A stretch of DNA of 64,000 nucleotides from G963667675 sp964291545 (GCA_964291545.2 OZ219860.1:248001-312000); one strand, 5' to 3'; counted from the first letter of the stretch, positions 54,628 to 62,807 are shown. Notes: generated by a model not told the origin, from the sequence alone. Numbers and translations are program-made.

Positions 54628-55581
54628 TCAGCGGAAATGAGGGAACACCTTTCCGCCAAGAAGCTCCATTTGCTGGATTGCCTGCTGGTGGGTCTGCCCG
54701 GGCCACTGCACCCTGAAGACCATGTACATATCGCCCAGCCGCTCGCGGTAACGCGCTATGTCCTCAACAAGCGAGCCGGGAGAGCCGACAAAATATCTGT
54801 CCGGGCTGTATTCCACGTCGCCCCACAGCCTGGCCTCGCTGCGTATGTGCCGGACGCCGTCGCGCATGGCGGCGTCGTAGTTGGGGCCGATGAACAGGTC
54901 GCGGCGCACCGGCAGCAGGTCAGGCGCCGGCCGGCCAAATCCTTCCAGGCACTGGTAGTAATAGTCCCGTCCGCTCTCCAGTTGTTCCAGGGAGTCGGAA
55001 GTGGTGGGGTACCAGGAGTCGCCCCAGCGGGCGGCCCTTCGGATGGCCTTGGCTGCGTTACCGGCGACCCATATGGGCAGGTGGGGCTTTTGGACGGGCT
55101 TCGCGGCCGTTGTCGCTCCCGACACGGTGAAGTGGCGTCCCTGGTGGGTCACTTCATCCTCGGTCCAGAGCCGTTTTATCACCTGCAGGGCCTCGCCGGT
55201 GCGGGCTCCCCGGTGCTCGGGCTCTATGCCGAACTCGGCGCAGGGTATGTGGCGGCGTCCTACGCCCACGCCCAGGATGAACCTGCCTCCGGATATGGCG
55301 TCCAGGGTGGCTGCCTGCTCCGCGACGTCCACCGGGTTTTGCAGGGCAAGGAGGAAGATGCCGGTGAGCAGAGACATGTTTCCCGTCTCGGCGGCCAGGG
55401 CGGCCAGGAGAGGCAAGGGGTGAAAAAAGCGGGCGGGCGACGCCAGGTAAATGTTGGGGACGGCGAAAAGGTCGAACCCGGAGTCCCTGGCGGCCCGGGC
55501 GAATTCCGCGATCTCCTGGAAATGCCGATCGGCGGGGTAGTCCCCGGTGCGAGTGGGCCAGTACAGGACGCCGAACTTCAT
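54628..55581 (-). CDS. LLM class flavin-dependent oxidoreductase (tandem copy B)
   Basis: 317-aa paralogue of the preceding gene, identical in length. Seen: ARAARDSGFDLFAVPNIYLA, GRFILGVGVGRRHIPCAEFG, EHRGARTGEALQVIKRLWTE, PHLPIWVAGNAAKAIRRAAR, WGDSWYPTTSDSLEQLESGR and SEARLWGDVEYSPDRYFVGS. Same ribosome-binding leader pattern (GAGGAGGCGTCCCC before ATG 55581). The active-site loop near 40-50 differs from copy A (NIYLASPARFF against HTYLTYPARRF), which may reflect a different substrate. Confidence 0.9.
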   Translation of the reverse strand: MKFGVLYWPTRTGDYPADRHFQEIAEFARAARDSGFDLFAVPNIYLASPARFFHPLPLLAALAAETGNMSLLTGIFLLALQNPVDVAEQAATLDAISGGRFILGVGVGRRHIPCAEFGIEPEHRGARTGEALQVIKRLWTEDEVTHQGRHFTVSGATTAAKPVQKPHLPIWVAGNAAKAIRRAARWGDSWYPTTSDSLEQLESGRDYYYQCLEGFGRPAPDLLPVRRDLFIGPNYDAAMRDGVRHIRSEARLWGDVEYSPDRYFVGSPGSLVEDIARYRERLGDMYMVFRVQWPGQTHQQAIQQMELLGGKVFPHFR

Positions 55582-55681
55582 GGGGACGCCTCCTCAGACC
55601 GGGGCAGGTTTATCCGCCCGTCGTCTGACGTGGTAAAGGCAGCAGGTAATCGAGGGCGGCCTGATGCTATTGAGGGCCAAC

Positions 55682-56239
55682 TCAGCGCAGTTGTACGGCG
55701 AATTTGCTGCGGAACTTGCTGAGCTTGGGGCTTATCACGAACGTGCAGTAGGGGTTGTAGGGATTGTTCTTATAGTAGTCCTGGTGATAGCCCTCGGCCT
55801 CGTAGAAGCGGCCCAGGGGCTCCAGTTGGGTCACCACCGGGCCGGGGAGTTCCCCGGACGCGTCCAACTCCCGTATGGTCTCTTCCGCCGCCTGCCGTTG
55901 GTGGTCATCGGCGTAGAAGATAATCGACCGGTACTGGGTGCCCACATCCGCTCCCTGCCGGTTGAGAGTGGTTGGGTCGTGGGTGGCGAAGAACACTTCC
56001 AGCAGGTCCCGGTAGCTGACCACTGCTCTTTCGAAGGTTATCTTCGCCACCTCCGCGTGGCCCGTCCGGCCGCTGCACACCTGCTCATAGGTGGGGTTCT
56101 CGGTGTGTCCGCCGGCATAGCCGGAAACCACCGACTCCACGCCCATCATTTCCAGGAAGACCGCCTCGGTGCACCAGAAGCATCCGCCGCCGAACACGGC
56201 CGTCTCCAGGTCTGGCTCGATGCGCATATCCTCGGACAT
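55682..56239 (-). CDS. msrA: Peptide-methionine (S)-S-oxide reductase MsrA
   Basis: Repairs methionine-S-sulfoxide in proteins. 185 aa from ATG 56239, with AGGAG upstream; 24 more codons are open upstream but unlikely. Seen: ETAVFGGGCFWCTEAVFLEM with catalytic Cys20, SGYAGGHTENPTYEQVCSGR, GHAEVAKITFE, FFATHDPTTLNRQGADVGTQ and YRSIIFYADDHQ, and GRFYEAEGYHQDYYKNNPYN. A recycling Cys further on is present at YCTF near the end. Confidence 0.96.
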   Translation of the reverse strand: MSEDMRIEPDLETAVFGGGCFWCTEAVFLEMMGVESVVSGYAGGHTENPTYEQVCSGRTGHAEVAKITFERAVVSYRDLLEVFFATHDPTTLNRQGADVGTQYRSIIFYADDHQRQAAEETIRELDASGELPGPVVTQLEPLGRFYEAEGYHQDYYKNNPYNPYCTFVISPKLSKFRSKFAVQLR

Positions 56240-56357
56240 AAATGCTCCTGTTGGTCCATTTCCGACCTCTAAAGACGCCCCCACCCCTCCCCCTGAGAAG
56301 GGCTTATGCAAGGGTTTCGCTTGGAGGCCTCAGTTGGGCCCAGCCGGACGGTTGGGC

Positions 56358-57473
56358 CTAAAGGTGGTAAATCCTGGCCGCGTTGCCCCCGGCGATTTTG
56401 GCCTTTTCTTCCTCGTTGCACTCCACCAGGAGCTCTTCCAGGATCTCGCGGCTCCTGGGGAAGGTGGACTCGGCGTGGGGATAGTCCGACCCCCACTGCA
56501 GGGTGTCCACGCCGATGATGTGGCGGTCCTTGATGGCCAGGGGGTCCTCCTGGAAGCCGACGAAGACGTTGGTGCGGAAGAAATCGCTGGGGAAGGCCTC
56601 GTTCTTGAACCGGTAGGGGGAGAACACCTGGGCCCGCTGGGCGTAGTTGTAGTCCATGCGGTCCAAAAAGTGGGGCGCCCAGGAAACTTCGTGCTCCACC
56701 GAGCCTACCTGGAGACCGGGGAAACGCTCGAAAATCCCGGCAAAGATGATGTTGCCCAAGCTCATACGGATGAAATAATCGACGTTGGACAGGTGGGTGG
56801 CGTCGTAGTTGTCGACGTCCTTCACTTCCGAGTCCGGTCCGGTTCGGTCGGTGCCGATGTGCAAGCTCAAGGGCATTCCCAGGTCCTGGGCTGCGGCCCA
56901 TAGGGGGTCGTACTCAGGCTTGCCGTAGGGCCGTCCCTCTGGAGGAGTCACCGGGATCATTGCGCCGATGAAACCCAGCTTGTGGGCCCGTTCCAGCTCC
57001 CTGACGCCGTGACTGATGTCGTCTATGTTGAGCATTGCTATGCCCTTGAGCCTGTTGGGAATGGCGTTGCAGAACTCTCCGACGTAGTCGTTGTAGACCC
57101 GGATGTTCTCCGTCAGGAGATCGGTGTCTCTCACGCCGTAGAGGAAGAGAGCAACGGTGGGATAGACGATGCTGACGTCTACGCCGTCGATGTCAAGGTC
57201 CTTGACGTGCTCCTCCGGAATGTAGGAACCGGGACGGTTCTGTTCAGACTTGGCGTCGGTGACCACCGCGCCGGGGTCTTCGAACCTCACGCCGGCCATG
57301 GCCCCGCCCCCGGTGAACATGAGCATGTGGCCGTCGCACAGCCACAGGTCGCGGTCCTCGTAGTGTTCGATTTGCGGCGCCTTGTCTCTGAACTTGGGCT
57401 GGATCCTACTGGTCCATAAATCGTCCGGCTCGATGACGTGGTTGTCCGAGGATATGACTCTGTAGTCCGACAT
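56358..57473 (-). CDS. Amidohydrolase family protein (Amidohydro_2 type)
   Basis: 371-aa TIM-barrel metal-dependent hydrolase/decarboxylase of the ACMSD-like group. Seen: RVISSDNHVIEPDDLW near 5-20 (D-x-H metal site), VDVSIVYPTVALFLYGVRDT, LGFIGAMIPVTPPEGRPYGK, MPLSLHIGTDRTGPDSE (His), GLQVGSVEHEVSWAPHFLDR and LQWGSDYPHAESTFPRSREI (Asp near 335). GGGAGGAGG precedes ATG 57473. Family members hydrolyse or decarboxylate aromatic ring-cleavage products and similar acids. Confidence 0.93.
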   Translation of the reverse strand: MSDYRVISSDNHVIEPDDLWTSRIQPKFRDKAPQIEHYEDRDLWLCDGHMLMFTGGGAMAGVRFEDPGAVVTDAKSEQNRPGSYIPEEHVKDLDIDGVDVSIVYPTVALFLYGVRDTDLLTENIRVYNDYVGEFCNAIPNRLKGIAMLNIDDISHGVRELERAHKLGFIGAMIPVTPPEGRPYGKPEYDPLWAAAQDLGMPLSLHIGTDRTGPDSEVKDVDNYDATHLSNVDYFIRMSLGNIIFAGIFERFPGLQVGSVEHEVSWAPHFLDRMDYNYAQRAQVFSPYRFKNEAFPSDFFRTNVFVGFQEDPLAIKDRHIIGVDTLQWGSDYPHAESTFPRSREILEELLVECNEEEKAKIAGGNAARIYHL

Positions 57474-57579
57474 GATCCTCCTCCCTTATGAAATGTTCCG
57501 GGACAGTTTCTAGGGGATGGCTGCACTTTAATATCGCAGCGCATGGGTTGTCAATCGGCGTGCGCCCAGGCAGCCCCAC

Positions 57580-58353
57580 TCAGGACACGGAGTAACCGCC
57601 GTCCACTGTGATCACGGCTCCGGTCACATAGTCCGAGGCCGGACTGGCCAGGAACATTGCCGCGCCCTTCAAGTCGTCGGGGTCGCCCCAGCGCCCCATG
57701 GGAATGCGGCGGCTTATCAAGTCGTACCGTTCCGGCTGGTTCAGGGGAATGTCGGCGGTCAGGTCGGTGGGGAACCAACCGGGCAAAATGGCGTTGGACT
57801 GGATGTTGTCCCTGGCCCACGCCACAGCCAGGCTCTTAGACAACTGCACCAGGCCGCCCTTGCTGGCGGAATAAGGAGCGCCGCTGCCGCCGCCGCCGAA
57901 TATGGAAAACATAGAGCCGATGTTGATAATCTTGCCGCCGCCGCGGGCCTTCATGTGCGGATAAACAGCCTTCGCGGCCAGGAAAGCGGCCCGCAGGTTC
58001 ACGTCCAGGGTCAGGTCCCACTCGTCGCCGGTCAAATCCTGGGGTTCCTTGCGCACCACCGTTCCGGCGTTGTTGACCAGGATGTCCACTCCCCCCAAGT
58101 CCTGAACGACCCGGGCGACCATATCGCCGACCTCCGCCTCCTGTGTCACGTCCACCGTCAACCCAAGGGCCTTGACTCCGCAGTCCTGGATCTGGGCTAC
58201 GGAGCGAGCCGTCTTCTCAGCGTCCCGTGCGGCCACCGCGACGTCGGCGCCGGCCTCGGCCAGCCCCAGGGCCATTGCCAGGCCCAGGCCTCCGTTGCCG
58301 CCGGTGACCAGGGCAACCTTGCCGTCAAGGCTGAAGAGGGGGTTCGACACCAT
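57580..58353 (-). CDS. Short-chain dehydrogenase/reductase
   Basis: 257-aa NAD(P)-dependent classical SDR. ATG 58353 follows GGAGG. Seen: LDGKVALVTGGNGGLGLAMA with the T-G-G-x-G-G-L-G nucleotide motif near 10-25, ILVNNAGTVVRKEPQDLTGD, IINIGSMFSIFGGGGSGAPY with SASKGGLVQLSKSLAVAWA giving catalytic Ser, Tyr and Lys near 143-165, and a C-terminal DYVTGAVITVDGGYSVS. Complete FabG-like length. Within the catabolic block. Confidence 0.94.
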   Translation of the reverse strand: MVSNPLFSLDGKVALVTGGNGGLGLAMALGLAEAGADVAVAARDAEKTARSVAQIQDCGVKALGLTVDVTQEAEVGDMVARVVQDLGGVDILVNNAGTVVRKEPQDLTGDEWDLTLDVNLRAAFLAAKAVYPHMKARGGGKIINIGSMFSIFGGGGSGAPYSASKGGLVQLSKSLAVAWARDNIQSNAILPGWFPTDLTADIPLNQPERYDLISRRIPMGRWGDPDDLKGAAMFLASPASDYVTGAVITVDGGYSVS

Positions 58354-58536
58354 GGAGACCTCCGCTTCGTCTCGGTTGGGCCAGGATAAAGTTAACGCCA
58401 TTATAGACAAGGAGTCCGACGGCGGTGATGGACTGCATTGCCTCAAGGCTTTAGACTTGGCTATTCAACTACGTGAAGCCATCCACCCCGACAGCTCTCA
58501 AGTGCCGGGGCACGGCAAGGCCTGAAAGGAGCGCAC

Positions 58537-58875
58537 ATGTCGTATTTCATCGACCCGGCGGAGATTGGACGCAATGAAGTGGCGCCGGGGTTGAACCTGA
58601 GGAGCATGTGGGGCGACAAGGTGATGATGAGCCTGGTGGAGATCGCGCCTGGCGCAGTGCTGCCGGAGCATGCTCACCCCCACGAGCAGGCCGGCATAGT
58701 CATGCAGGGCGAGTTCGACTTCACCATTGGCGGAGAGACCAAGCGGGTGAAACAGGGAGACGCCTACATGATTCCGGGGAATGTCCCTCACAGCCTGGTG
58801 GGTTCGGAGGGCTGGGCCCTGGCGCTGGACATCTTCAGCCCCCCTCGGGAGGAGTACAAGAGCCAGGGCCGATAG
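58537..58875 (+). CDS. Cupin domain protein
   Basis: 112-aa single-domain cupin. Seen: VLPEHAHPHEQAGIVMQGEF near 41-60, with the H-x-H-x-x-x-E metal motif and the following glycine, then GDAYMIPGNVPHSLVG near 74-89 with the final His of motif 2. AAGGAG precedes ATG 58537. It is the only plus-strand gene of the block, divergent from the SDR gene. Could be a small dioxygenase, isomerase or sugar-binding protein. Confidence 0.92.
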   Translation: MSYFIDPAEIGRNEVAPGLNLRSMWGDKVMMSLVEIAPGAVLPEHAHPHEQAGIVMQGEFDFTIGGETKRVKQGDAYMIPGNVPHSLVGSEGWALALDIFSPPREEYKSQGR

Positions 58876-58903
58876 CGAGGTTGGCCTGGCTGCAGGAGCG
58901 CTA

Positions 58904-60022
58904 TCAGCCTCTCGTCCAGTCGGGCGGCTGGGGGAACAGTCCCAGCAGGGGCGACACGGTGAGCAGCGATCCCCTGTCGATGCTGCCGATGGTCGGCCTG
59001 CCGCACATGGCCATGGTGCCGTCCAGTTCGTCTCGAAGCATGTTCAGCACCGAGACTAGGCCGGCCTCGCCGTTGACCGCCAGTCCCCAGAATATGGGCC
59101 GTCCTATGAGCACGGCCCGGGCGCCCAGGGCCAGGGCCTTGTAAATGTCCGTCCCCCGCCGGATTCCACCGTCCAGGTAGACCTCGATGCGTCCGGCGAC
59201 GCTGTCTACCACGTCGGGCAGGGCTTCTATCGTCGCCAGGGCGGTGTCCAGGTAGCGGGCCCCGTGGTTGGAAACAATTACTCCCTTGGCTCCGTGGTCG
59301 GCGCAGCGTCCTCCGTCTTCGCTGGCCAGGACGCCCTTGACCACCACCGGCAGCCGGGTGTTGGCCGCCAGCCATTCCAGGTCGGGCCAGGAAGCCGCCT
59401 GGGAGCGAAGGTCGGTGTTGCGGGTCTGAGCATCGGATCCCAGCTTCCAGGTGTGTCGAGGCCGGTTCAGGTGGGCGTAGTTGGGGGCGAAACCGCCCAC
59501 GTAGTCGTTACGGATATTGCGCTCTCTCTTAGGCCTCACCTTGGCGTCGACGGTCAGGCAGATGGCGGAGTAGCCGGCCTCTTCCGCCCGGGCAGCCGAT
59601 TCCAAAGTCAGGCCCGGGTCCTTGTAGATGTACTGCTGGAGCCACAGGGGCCCGGAGGCGGCTTGGGCTACGTCCTCCCAGGTGCGGGAGGCGCCGGAAC
59701 TGACTACCATCACCGTGCCCACCGCCCCGGCGGCCCTGGCAGTGGCCAGCTCCCCATCGGGATGGGCCGCGCCGTGGTTCCCCGAGGGGTCCAGCAGCAC
59801 CGGCAGCGTGATTTCGCGTCCCAACACGGTGGTGCTCAGGTCCATGTTGCTGACGTCGACCATCACGTTGGGCCGCAGCATTATGGAGTCGTAGACGGCC
59901 CGGGTCCGCCGCAGGGTAATCTCGTCGGTGGCCCCGCCGGCTATGAAGTCGTAGTCCGGCTTGGGCAGGCTGGCCTTGGCCAACTCTTCGTACTCGAAAA
60001 TGTTTACCGGTTCCCGGGTCAT
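58904..60022 (-). CDS. FMN-dependent alpha-hydroxy acid oxidase/dehydrogenase
   Basis: 372-aa (beta/alpha)8 flavoprotein of the lactate/glycolate/mandelate oxidase family. Seen: YEELAKASLPKPDYDFIAGG at the N-terminus, VLLDPSGNHGAAHPDGELAT, WLQQYIYKDPGLTLESAARA, VVVKGVLASEDGGRCADHGA with the FMN Lys, KGVIVSNHGARYLDTALATI with the catalytic His, and EVYLDGGIRRGTDIYKALAL followed by GARAVLIGRPIFWGLAVNGE. The family motif S-N-H-G-G-R-Q-L-D reads S-N-H-G-A-R-Y-L-D here. GGGGAG precedes ATG 60022. Confidence 0.93.
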   Translation of the reverse strand: MTREPVNIFEYEELAKASLPKPDYDFIAGGATDEITLRRTRAVYDSIMLRPNVMVDVSNMDLSTTVLGREITLPVLLDPSGNHGAAHPDGELATARAAGAVGTVMVVSSGASRTWEDVAQAASGPLWLQQYIYKDPGLTLESAARAEEAGYSAICLTVDAKVRPKRERNIRNDYVGGFAPNYAHLNRPRHTWKLGSDAQTRNTDLRSQAASWPDLEWLAANTRLPVVVKGVLASEDGGRCADHGAKGVIVSNHGARYLDTALATIEALPDVVDSVAGRIEVYLDGGIRRGTDIYKALALGARAVLIGRPIFWGLAVNGEAGLVSVLNMLRDELDGTMAMCGRPTIGSIDRGSLLTVSPLLGLFPQPPDWTRG

Positions 60023-60086
60023 CCGTCTCCCCTTTCGGCCCCTGCGGAGCGCGGCTATAGTCCGGTCAAGCCAGGCGGCTCGGGAA

Positions 60087-61019
60087 TCATACCCTTGGCC
60101 GGACCTGGTCGGCGAACCGCTCCATGTTGTCCAACCGCTCCGGCAGGCCGGCCCCTCTTATATTCATGGAGATGTGGCCGATTCCCGCGTCCTGGTATTG
60201 ATGGATGGCGTCCAGCATCTGCTGCGCTTCTCCGCTGAACGGGGCTACCCCTGACCGGCCGTAGGCGTCTTTTTCGCCGAAGCCGACGTTGTTGACGTGG
60301 ACCGCCAAGCCGAGGCTGGCTGGGTCGCGGCCGTATTCAAGGCAAAGCCGCTTCAAGGAGCCCAGTTTGGCCGCGTATGATTCCGGGTCGATGTTGCTGG
60401 GGTACCAGTAGTCTCCCAGGCGGGCCGCCCTCCGCAGAGCGGGACGGGACCAGCCGCCGACCCATACAGGCGGGTGCGGCGTCTGGACGGGCTTGGGATG
60501 GAACGCTCCGACGTCGGAAAATTGATAGTGCTCGCCCTCGAACTTGGGTTCCTGGGAAGTGCACAGCTCTTTGAATATCTGGATGTATTCGTCGGTGACG
60601 CTGCCCCGGTGCTCATGAGAAGCGCCGACGGCGTCGAACTCCTCCTTCATCCAGCCCACGCCGACGCCCACCGTCAGCTTGCCGCCGGACAGGTGGTCAA
60701 GGGTCATCAGCATCTTGGCGGTGACGACGGGGTTGCGGTAGGGGACGATGAGCACGCCCACGCCCAGGCGGGGTGGATTTACCGCGCCGCCGACGTAGGC
60801 CAGGGTCATCAGCGGTTCCAGCACGTTGTCCCCCGGGGAGGCCGCCATGCGGCCGGTCGCGTTGTAGGGATAGCGGGACTCCTGGACGTTGGGAACGAAG
60901 ATGTGGTCGCCCACCCAGACCGCGTGGAACTGCAGTTCGACGGCGCGCCGGGCAATAGCAAGCATATTCTCGACGGTGGCCAGGGGACCCATGTTGCCCA
61001 AGGTTATGCCGAACTCCAT
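60087..61019 (-). CDS. LLM class F420/FMN-dependent oxidoreductase
   Basis: 310-aa luciferase-like oxidoreductase, a third copy but distinct from the tandem pair and closer to the TIGR03619 F420-dependent group. ATG 61019 follows GGAGG. Seen: MEFGITLGNMGPLATVENML, VELQFHAVWVGDHIFVPNVQ, PPRLGVGVLIVPYRNPVVTA, HLSGGKLTVGVGVGWMKEEF, PHPPVWVGGWSRPALRRAAR and LGDYWYPSNIDPESYAA. A 12-bp palindrome lies 47 bp upstream. F420 use is family inference. Confidence 0.92.
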   Translation of the reverse strand: MEFGITLGNMGPLATVENMLAIARRAVELQFHAVWVGDHIFVPNVQESRYPYNATGRMAASPGDNVLEPLMTLAYVGGAVNPPRLGVGVLIVPYRNPVVTAKMLMTLDHLSGGKLTVGVGVGWMKEEFDAVGASHEHRGSVTDEYIQIFKELCTSQEPKFEGEHYQFSDVGAFHPKPVQTPHPPVWVGGWSRPALRRAARLGDYWYPSNIDPESYAAKLGSLKRLCLEYGRDPASLGLAVHVNNVGFGEKDAYGRSGVAPFSGEAQQMLDAIHQYQDAGIGHISMNIRGAGLPERLDNMERFADQVRPRV

Positions 61020-61065
61020 GGCGCCTCCGTTGATATCCCATGGCGGGGGCAAGTGGACTAGGCAG

Positions 61066-61077
61066 GGGTGTACACCC
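61066..61077. promoter_or_regulatory. Palindromic operator candidate upstream of the LLM gene
   Basis: GGGTGTACACCC, a perfect 12-bp palindrome, 47 bp upstream of ATG 61019. The position fits a repressor site. No regulator gene is adjacent. Confidence 0.45.
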
Positions 61078-61236
61078 TGTTGCCGTCGCCGCCGCCGTTC
61101 TTGGCCTTGCAATTGGGCATGATGGGCCCCGCCTGGGTTACGTTTTGCTGCCCTGTGACGGAAGGGATTGTAACCCGTATTCCCCGGGGGCGGCTAGACG
61201 CCAGCGAAAGGGGGAGCGGCGGAGGACGCGCCTGGC

Positions 61237-61659
61237 TCAGACGTCCAAAAAGGGGTTCTGGATGCTCAGCCGCTGCACCTGCTGGCCGTGCTGGAGGTCT
61301 TCACTGCAGAGGCGCCGGCAGCCGGCCTCCAGGGCGGAGGCAACTATCAGGGAATCATAGAATGAGTACCGGTAACGACTCTGGAGGGAGACCGCGCTTT
61401 GGTATAAGGATATCGAGGGGTTTATCTGCCACAAAGGGGCAAGAACATCGTCCAGGAGTCGGCGTACGCGGTCGAGAGACATACCGTATTTCTGGGTCAA
61501 CACATTCATCGTTTCCTGGACGACCTGGTAGCTGGTGCACCCGGTGCCCCGTTCCAGGCTTTGACTGACCAGAGTCTCGGCGCGCCGGCGCTTGCTGGCG
61601 TCGGACCCGTCGAACAAGTAGACGAACACGTTGGTATCGATGAAGTCCTCAGCGTTCAT
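61237..61659 (-). CDS. PIN domain toxin (VapC-like)
   Basis: 140-aa PIN ribonuclease. Seen: AEDFIDTNVFVYLFDGSDAS (Asp near 8), YQVVQETMNVLTQKYGMSLD (Glu near 49), YRYSFYDSLIVASALEAGCR (Asp near 100) and LCSEDLQHGQ (Asp near 120). All four acidic residues are present. ATG 61659 overlaps the antitoxin gene by 11 bp. Confidence 0.92.
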   Translation of the reverse strand: MNAEDFIDTNVFVYLFDGSDASKRRRAETLVSQSLERGTGCTSYQVVQETMNVLTQKYGMSLDRVRRLLDDVLAPLWQINPSISLYQSAVSLQSRYRYSFYDSLIVASALEAGCRRLCSEDLQHGQQVQRLSIQNPFLDV

Positions 61660-61873
61660 TCATCTCTTCCCGGGTAAACTTGCGGCCCCCGGTGTCGACC
61701 ACGGCCTGGAGTTCGCGAATTACTTGCATTGCCTTTTCGGCCTGCCCGTCGCGATGGACGTAGCGTTCCAGCCACTGTCGGAATTGCTCATTAAGCGTCG
61801 AATTCTCCGTGGAGGCGCGTTTGCGGGCCGCCTCGATTAATGACTCGTCGGCGCTCAGGGTTACGTTTTTCAT
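61649..61873 (-). CDS. Ribbon-helix-helix antitoxin of the PIN module
   Basis: 74-aa antitoxin. MKNVTLSADESLIEAARKRA and STLNEQFRQWLERYV give an N-terminal ribbon-helix-helix DNA-binding domain; the C-terminus (VDTGGRKFTREEMNER) would bind the toxin. Overlaps the PIN gene. Its promoter carries three half-sites typical of RHH operators (61911-61931). Confidence 0.9.
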   Translation of the reverse strand: MKNVTLSADESLIEAARKRASTENSTLNEQFRQWLERYVHRDGQAEKAMQVIRELQAVVDTGGRKFTREEMNER

Positions 61874-61899
61874 TGCGGCCTCGGTATCTGGGTTACACC

Positions 61900-61931
61900 A
61901 TTATCGTGTGCACTGAAACAGTGTACCACTG
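61900..61931 (-). promoter_or_regulatory. -10 box and three-half-site operator of the RHH/PIN module
   Basis: On the plus strand CACTG (61911-61915), CAGTG (61919-61923) and CACTG (61927-61931), alternating in orientation and separated by exactly 3 bp, form two overlapping palindromes. A GATAAT -10 box (minus strand 61905-61900) lies directly downstream. This would allow two antitoxin dimers to sit side by side over the promoter. Confidence 0.7.
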
Positions 61932-61994
61932 TGGGGAGAGCAAATCAATGATCTTAGGACCGGGCTCTAGAGCCACGCGAGCGAACGGGCGCGC

Positions 61995-62426
61995 TTACGC
62001 TTTCAGGGGATTGCGCCAGCGGAGGCCGGGGAACCGGCTGAAGTCGCTGTCGTTGGAGTGGACCTCCGCCTGGTACTCCATGGCCAGGGCGGCGATGTGG
62101 GCATCGGTCACCAGGTTAGCCCCAACGCCGGCGACGGCCAGATTTCTGCGGAGAAGGTCCAGGTGGCCGGCGCCGGGGTTGACCGGCGACACTTGAGGGA
62201 ACTGGAACCACTCGGTTACGAAGTCTAGGGCTTTTTCGGGTGTGGCCGGGCTGGCCAGTACGCTGGGGTGAGTCATCAATCTAACGAAGCCGGTTGCAAC
62301 GGCCCACGAGACGCCCACGCGTTCGCTTCCGTTGATCAAGTCTTCCCACCAGCGCCTGGCCGCGGCATGGAATGGGGCGCCGTCGCTGTAGGCGTAGACC
62401 AGCAGGTTGAGGTCCGGGATGATCAC
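61995..62426 (-). CDS. PIN domain toxin (VapC-like)
   Basis: 143-aa PIN ribonuclease from GTG 62426, overlapping its antitoxin by 4 bp (GTGA). Seen: MIIPDLNLLVYAYSDGAPFH (Asp near 5), WWEDLINGSERVGVSWAVAT, LVTDAHIAALAMEYQAEVHS (Asp near 107) and NDSDFSRFPGLRW (Asp near 126). This is the TA_VapC subtype with a W-A-V substrate-side region, different from the first two PIN toxins in the window. Confidence 0.9.
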   Translation of the reverse strand: MIIPDLNLLVYAYSDGAPFHAAARRWWEDLINGSERVGVSWAVATGFVRLMTHPSVLASPATPEKALDFVTEWFQFPQVSPVNPGAGHLDLLRRNLAVAGVGANLVTDAHIAALAMEYQAEVHSNDSDFSRFPGLRWRNPLKA

Positions 62427-62683
62427 TCGGCTCCAGGCCGGGTAAAGGCGTCGGCCTCCAGTTGGTCGTTAATCTGGTTCAGCCTTAAGGGATCGATTCC
62501 CGGGGCCAGCCCGCTGTTATGGGGGGCAACCCGGTATTCCGCGGGCTTCTCCCTGATAACGTTGGGCGTCAGGCCGCGCCGGAGCGCCTCGTTGACCACT
62601 TGCTTAAAGGGGCGCTCCATAAACCTGGCCCGCTCCCGCAGGGCTTGCGCTACGTCGTCATCCAGCGTAAGTGTAGTTCTCAT
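62423..62683 (-). CDS. VapB-like antitoxin
   Basis: 86-aa antitoxin. RTTLTLDDDVAQALRERARF is an N-terminal ribbon-helix-helix; PFKQVVNEALRRGL and a Pro-rich tail follow for toxin binding. ATG 62683 has no Shine-Dalgarno sequence, and lies only 6 bp after a TATGAT -10 box, so the mRNA is probably leaderless. Ends in the GTGA overlap with the toxin. Confidence 0.88.
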   Translation of the reverse strand: MRTTLTLDDDVAQALRERARFMERPFKQVVNEALRRGLTPNVIREKPAEYRVAPHNSGLAPGIDPLRLNQINDQLEADAFTRPGAE

Positions 62684-62689
62684 GGAGGC

Positions 62690-62718
62690 ATCATAGTGCA
62701 TCATTATATTGATGTCAA
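62690..62718 (-). promoter_or_regulatory. Near-consensus promoter and operator of the VapB/PIN module
   Basis: On the minus strand TTGACA (62718-62713), a 17-bp spacer and TATGAT (62695-62690). The -10 box ends 6 bases before ATG 62683, so transcription should start at or next to the A of the start codon. Inverted repeat CATCA-N6-TGATG (62699-62714) fills the spacer, as expected for an autorepressor site. Confidence 0.7.
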
Positions 62719-62807
62719 GATGTCTACGTCTCGGCTGGCGCCCTGGGCGGGACGCCGCAGCCCACGACCAGGCATGGGTAGCCCGAGATGGCTGCACGAG
62801 GTCTTAG

